Origin: B73-G16 sp964448445
GTDB lineage: Bacteria; Desulfobacterota; B13-G15
NCBI GenBank assembly: GCA_964448445.1
Contig: CAYVAU010000037.1
Span: forward strand, 1 to 14,144
Length of the DNA: 14,144 bases
Direction of reading: 5' to 3'
Below, piece after piece: positions 12,768-14,144 of the stretch (its first letter is position 1; every line of letters begins with the position of its first letter). The notes beneath the pieces are model-generated. The model worked only from the letters and a program-made list of their open reading frames with translations. It ran no database searches and was not told the DNA's origin. Made by a program: the position numbers and the translations under genes.

Positions 12768-14144
12768 TCACCTCCTCACGGGTAATTCGATGATGAAGCG
12801 GGTCCCGTGAGGGACGTTGTCCCTCACGCGGATGAAGCCATCGTGATCGGCCACAATAGTACTGACAATGGCTAACCCCAGCCCCCTGCCGTCTCCTTTG
12901 GTGGAAAAATAGGGCTCAAAGAGCCTCGATTTCAGCTCGTCCGGGATGCCGCAGCCGTCATCGCGGACCTCAATGGTCGCCATCTGGAGACTGGGGTTGT
13001 AGCGGGTCTCCACCTCCACCGTCCCCTGGCCGTTTAGGGCATCGACGGCGTTGTCCAGCAGATTTATCAGCACGCGCCTCATGGCCTCGCGATCGACCTT
13101 GAACCGGGGGAGGTTTGGATCGGGGATAAACCTGAACTCCACCCCCGGATGGGCTTCGCGGTAAAGGATGACGCTTTCGCGGATTATGGCATTCAGGTCA
13201 TCCAGTTTCGGCACCACGGCAGGCATTCGGGCGAACTGGCTGAACTCATTGACCATCCTCTTCAGTTCCTTCACCTGGCGGATGATCGTCTGGGTACACT
13301 CCTCAAACACCTCCTCCTTCAATCTGTCCCGGTAGCGGCGCCATATCCTTTCGGCAGAAAGCTGGATGGGCGTGAGGGGATTCTTTATCTCGTGGGCGAT
13401 CCTTCTGGCCACGTCCTTCCAGGCGGCAAGCCTCTGCATCTTCACAAGCTGGGTCATATCGTCAAAGACCACCACCATCCCCAGGTAATCGCCCTGCTGA
13501 TCCCTCATGGCATTGAGGCTTATCTTGAGGGTCATGACCTTGCCGTCAAGGGATACTTCGGTCTGCCTCTCGACCCTCCGGCTCCCCCTGCGGTTCATCT
13601 CCCTTATAAGGTCCCTGGCCACCTTGAGGAAGTCAGGCTTAAGCACCTCCCTGTAATACTTCCCGACCGATTCCTCGGCCTTCACCTCCAGGATTTCCTC
13701 GGCACGGCGGTTGAGGGTCGTGATCCTGCCCTTTTTGTCGAAGGAGATGACCCCTGCTGAGACGTTCTCAAGGACAACCTCTATGTACCTGCGCCTCTCC
13801 TCCAGGGCCTGCTGGGTCCTCTTGAGGTCGGCGGTCATCTTGTTGAAGGCCTCAATGAGGGCACCAATTTCGTCCCCGGAGGTGACCTCCAGTTGAAAGT
13901 CCAGATCCCCCTCGGCAACCCTACGCGTCCCCTCAAGCAGGTTTCCCACCGGCTGGGTTATGTCCTTGGCTATCTTGAGGCCGAGCCATATTGCCCAGAA
14001 TATGATCAAAAGCGTTACCGTCGAGAGCAGAAGGAGATAGTTGAAGGTTATGGGTCTTTTCATGAGCTCGGAACGCCGGTACTCAAGATAGGCCCTGGAG
14101 ATGGTCTCCATCTTGGACAGGATCCCCTCGGGGATCCAGTACCC
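12768..14144 (-). CDS. NtrY-like sensor histidine kinase, N-terminus beyond the window
   Basis: A membrane sensor kinase whose reading frame is still open at the window edge; an internal ATG at 14111 is not the likely start, because 11 further in-frame codons precede it and NtrY proteins are usually about 700 residues. Numbered from that ATG: one transmembrane helix (about 25-46), HAMP (47-99, QPVGNLLEGTRRVAEGDLDF), PAS (about 105-225), the dimerisation H-box with H240 in AHEIKNPLTPIQLSAERI (239-256), the N-box LINLLDNAVDAL (348-359), DDGCGIP (384-390), FEPYFSTKGDGRGLGLAIV (398-416). The H-box sequence is characteristic of NtrY/NtrB-type kinases that work with sigma54-dependent regulators. 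No response regulator follows; the next gene is pyrB, 5 nt away. The stimulus is unknown. Confidence 0.9.
   Translation of the reverse strand, partial: GYWIPEGILSKMETISRAYLEYRRSELMKRPITFNYLLLLSTVTLLIIFWAIWLGLKIAKDITQPVGNLLEGTRRVAEGDLDFQLEVTSGDEIGALIEAFNKMTADLKRTQQALEERRRYIEVVLENVSAGVISFDKKGRITTLNRRAEEILEVKAEESVGKYYREVLKPDFLKVARDLIREMNRRGSRRVERQTEVSLDGKVMTLKISLNAMRDQQGDYLGMVVVFDDMTQLVKMQRLAAWKDVARRIAHEIKNPLTPIQLSAERIWRRYRDRLKEEVFEECTQTIIRQVKELKRMVNEFSQFARMPAVVPKLDDLNAIIRESVILYREAHPGVEFRFIPDPNLPRFKVDREAMRRVLINLLDNAVDALNGQGTVEVETRYNPSLQMATIEVRDDGCGIPDELKSRLFEPYFSTKGDGRGLGLAIVSTIVADHDGFIRVRDNVPHGTRFIIELPVRR
12771..12777 (-). promoter_or_regulatory. Ribosome-binding site deciding the pyrB start
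   Basis: GAGGAGG lies just before the ntrY stop, ending 8 nt before ATG 12762. This spacing selects that ATG over the GTG at 12771, which directly abuts the site. Confidence 0.7.

Noticed and set aside
12768..14111. Complete kinase starting at ATG 14111
   Set aside because: The frame stays open for 11 more codons to the window edge, and the family normally carries a longer N-terminal membrane domain.
1..14144. CRISPR array, insertion sequence ends, toxin-antitoxin or other defence genes
   Set aside because: Scanning both strands by eye showed no regularly spaced repeats, no terminal inverted repeats around a transposase and no defence-type genes; nearly all of the sequence is accounted for by housekeeping or metabolic genes.

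Overview
This 14.1 kb window looks like chromosomal DNA of an anaerobic, menaquinone-using bacterium, probably a Desulfobacterota-like or related, possibly thermophilic, lineage. That placement is an inference from gene content (a MenG/UbiE methyltransferase beside LutA/LutB-like Fe-S proteins, a PaaK-type ligase, TrmFO, radical SAM enzymes, an NtrY-type kinase), from G+C near 58% and from heavy AGG/ATA codon use. It is not a marker-based assignment. The sequence contains a run of exactly 100 N (4946-5045), the usual placeholder for a scaffold gap of unknown size, so the order of genes across it is not proven.

Layout. (1) 1-118 is an intergenic region with two promoter-like pairs facing in opposite directions; the rightward one would serve speE (119-1024), an aminopropyltransferase. 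(2) Facing speE, a leftward unit starts from a good sigma70-type promoter at 4842-4870: a PaaK-type acyl-CoA ligase, an unlisted 59-residue helical protein (3304-3483), trmFO (folate/FAD tRNA U54 methylation) and a xylose-isomerase-like TIM barrel protein. The last two overlap by 4 nt. The stop codons of this unit and of speE abut with no base between them. (3) 4813-5318 holds the ligase promoter, the gap, a 30-codon AT-rich reading-frame tail resembling the C-terminus of a serine recombinase, and tRNA-Asn(GTT) with an encoded CCA. (4) A rightward, B12-domain-like radical SAM protein with an unusual cysteine spacing (5355-6668) runs 53 nt into the end of the next unit. (5) A leftward, tightly packed seven-gene unit fills the rest: an ntrY-like histidine kinase (cut by the window edge), pyrB, a LutA-like CCG protein, a LutB-like LUD/ferredoxin protein, menG/ubiE, mnmA and mtaB. 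Its genes overlap or lie 1-5 nt apart.

How the genes fit together. Three tRNA-modifying enzymes are present: TrmFO (m5U54), MnmA (s2U34) and MtaB (ms2t6A37). The two Lut-like proteins form a plausible Fe-S electron-transfer module next to the last step of menaquinone synthesis. PyrB is the pyrimidine-synthesis enzyme and is coupled to a nitrogen/redox-type sensor kinase.

No complete new defence, mobile or biosynthetic system is evident. The items most worth a second look are the LutA/LutB-like pair without LutC next to menG, the CX9CX2C radical SAM protein, the 59-residue gene, and the AT-rich recombinase-like remnant at the gap/tRNA junction.
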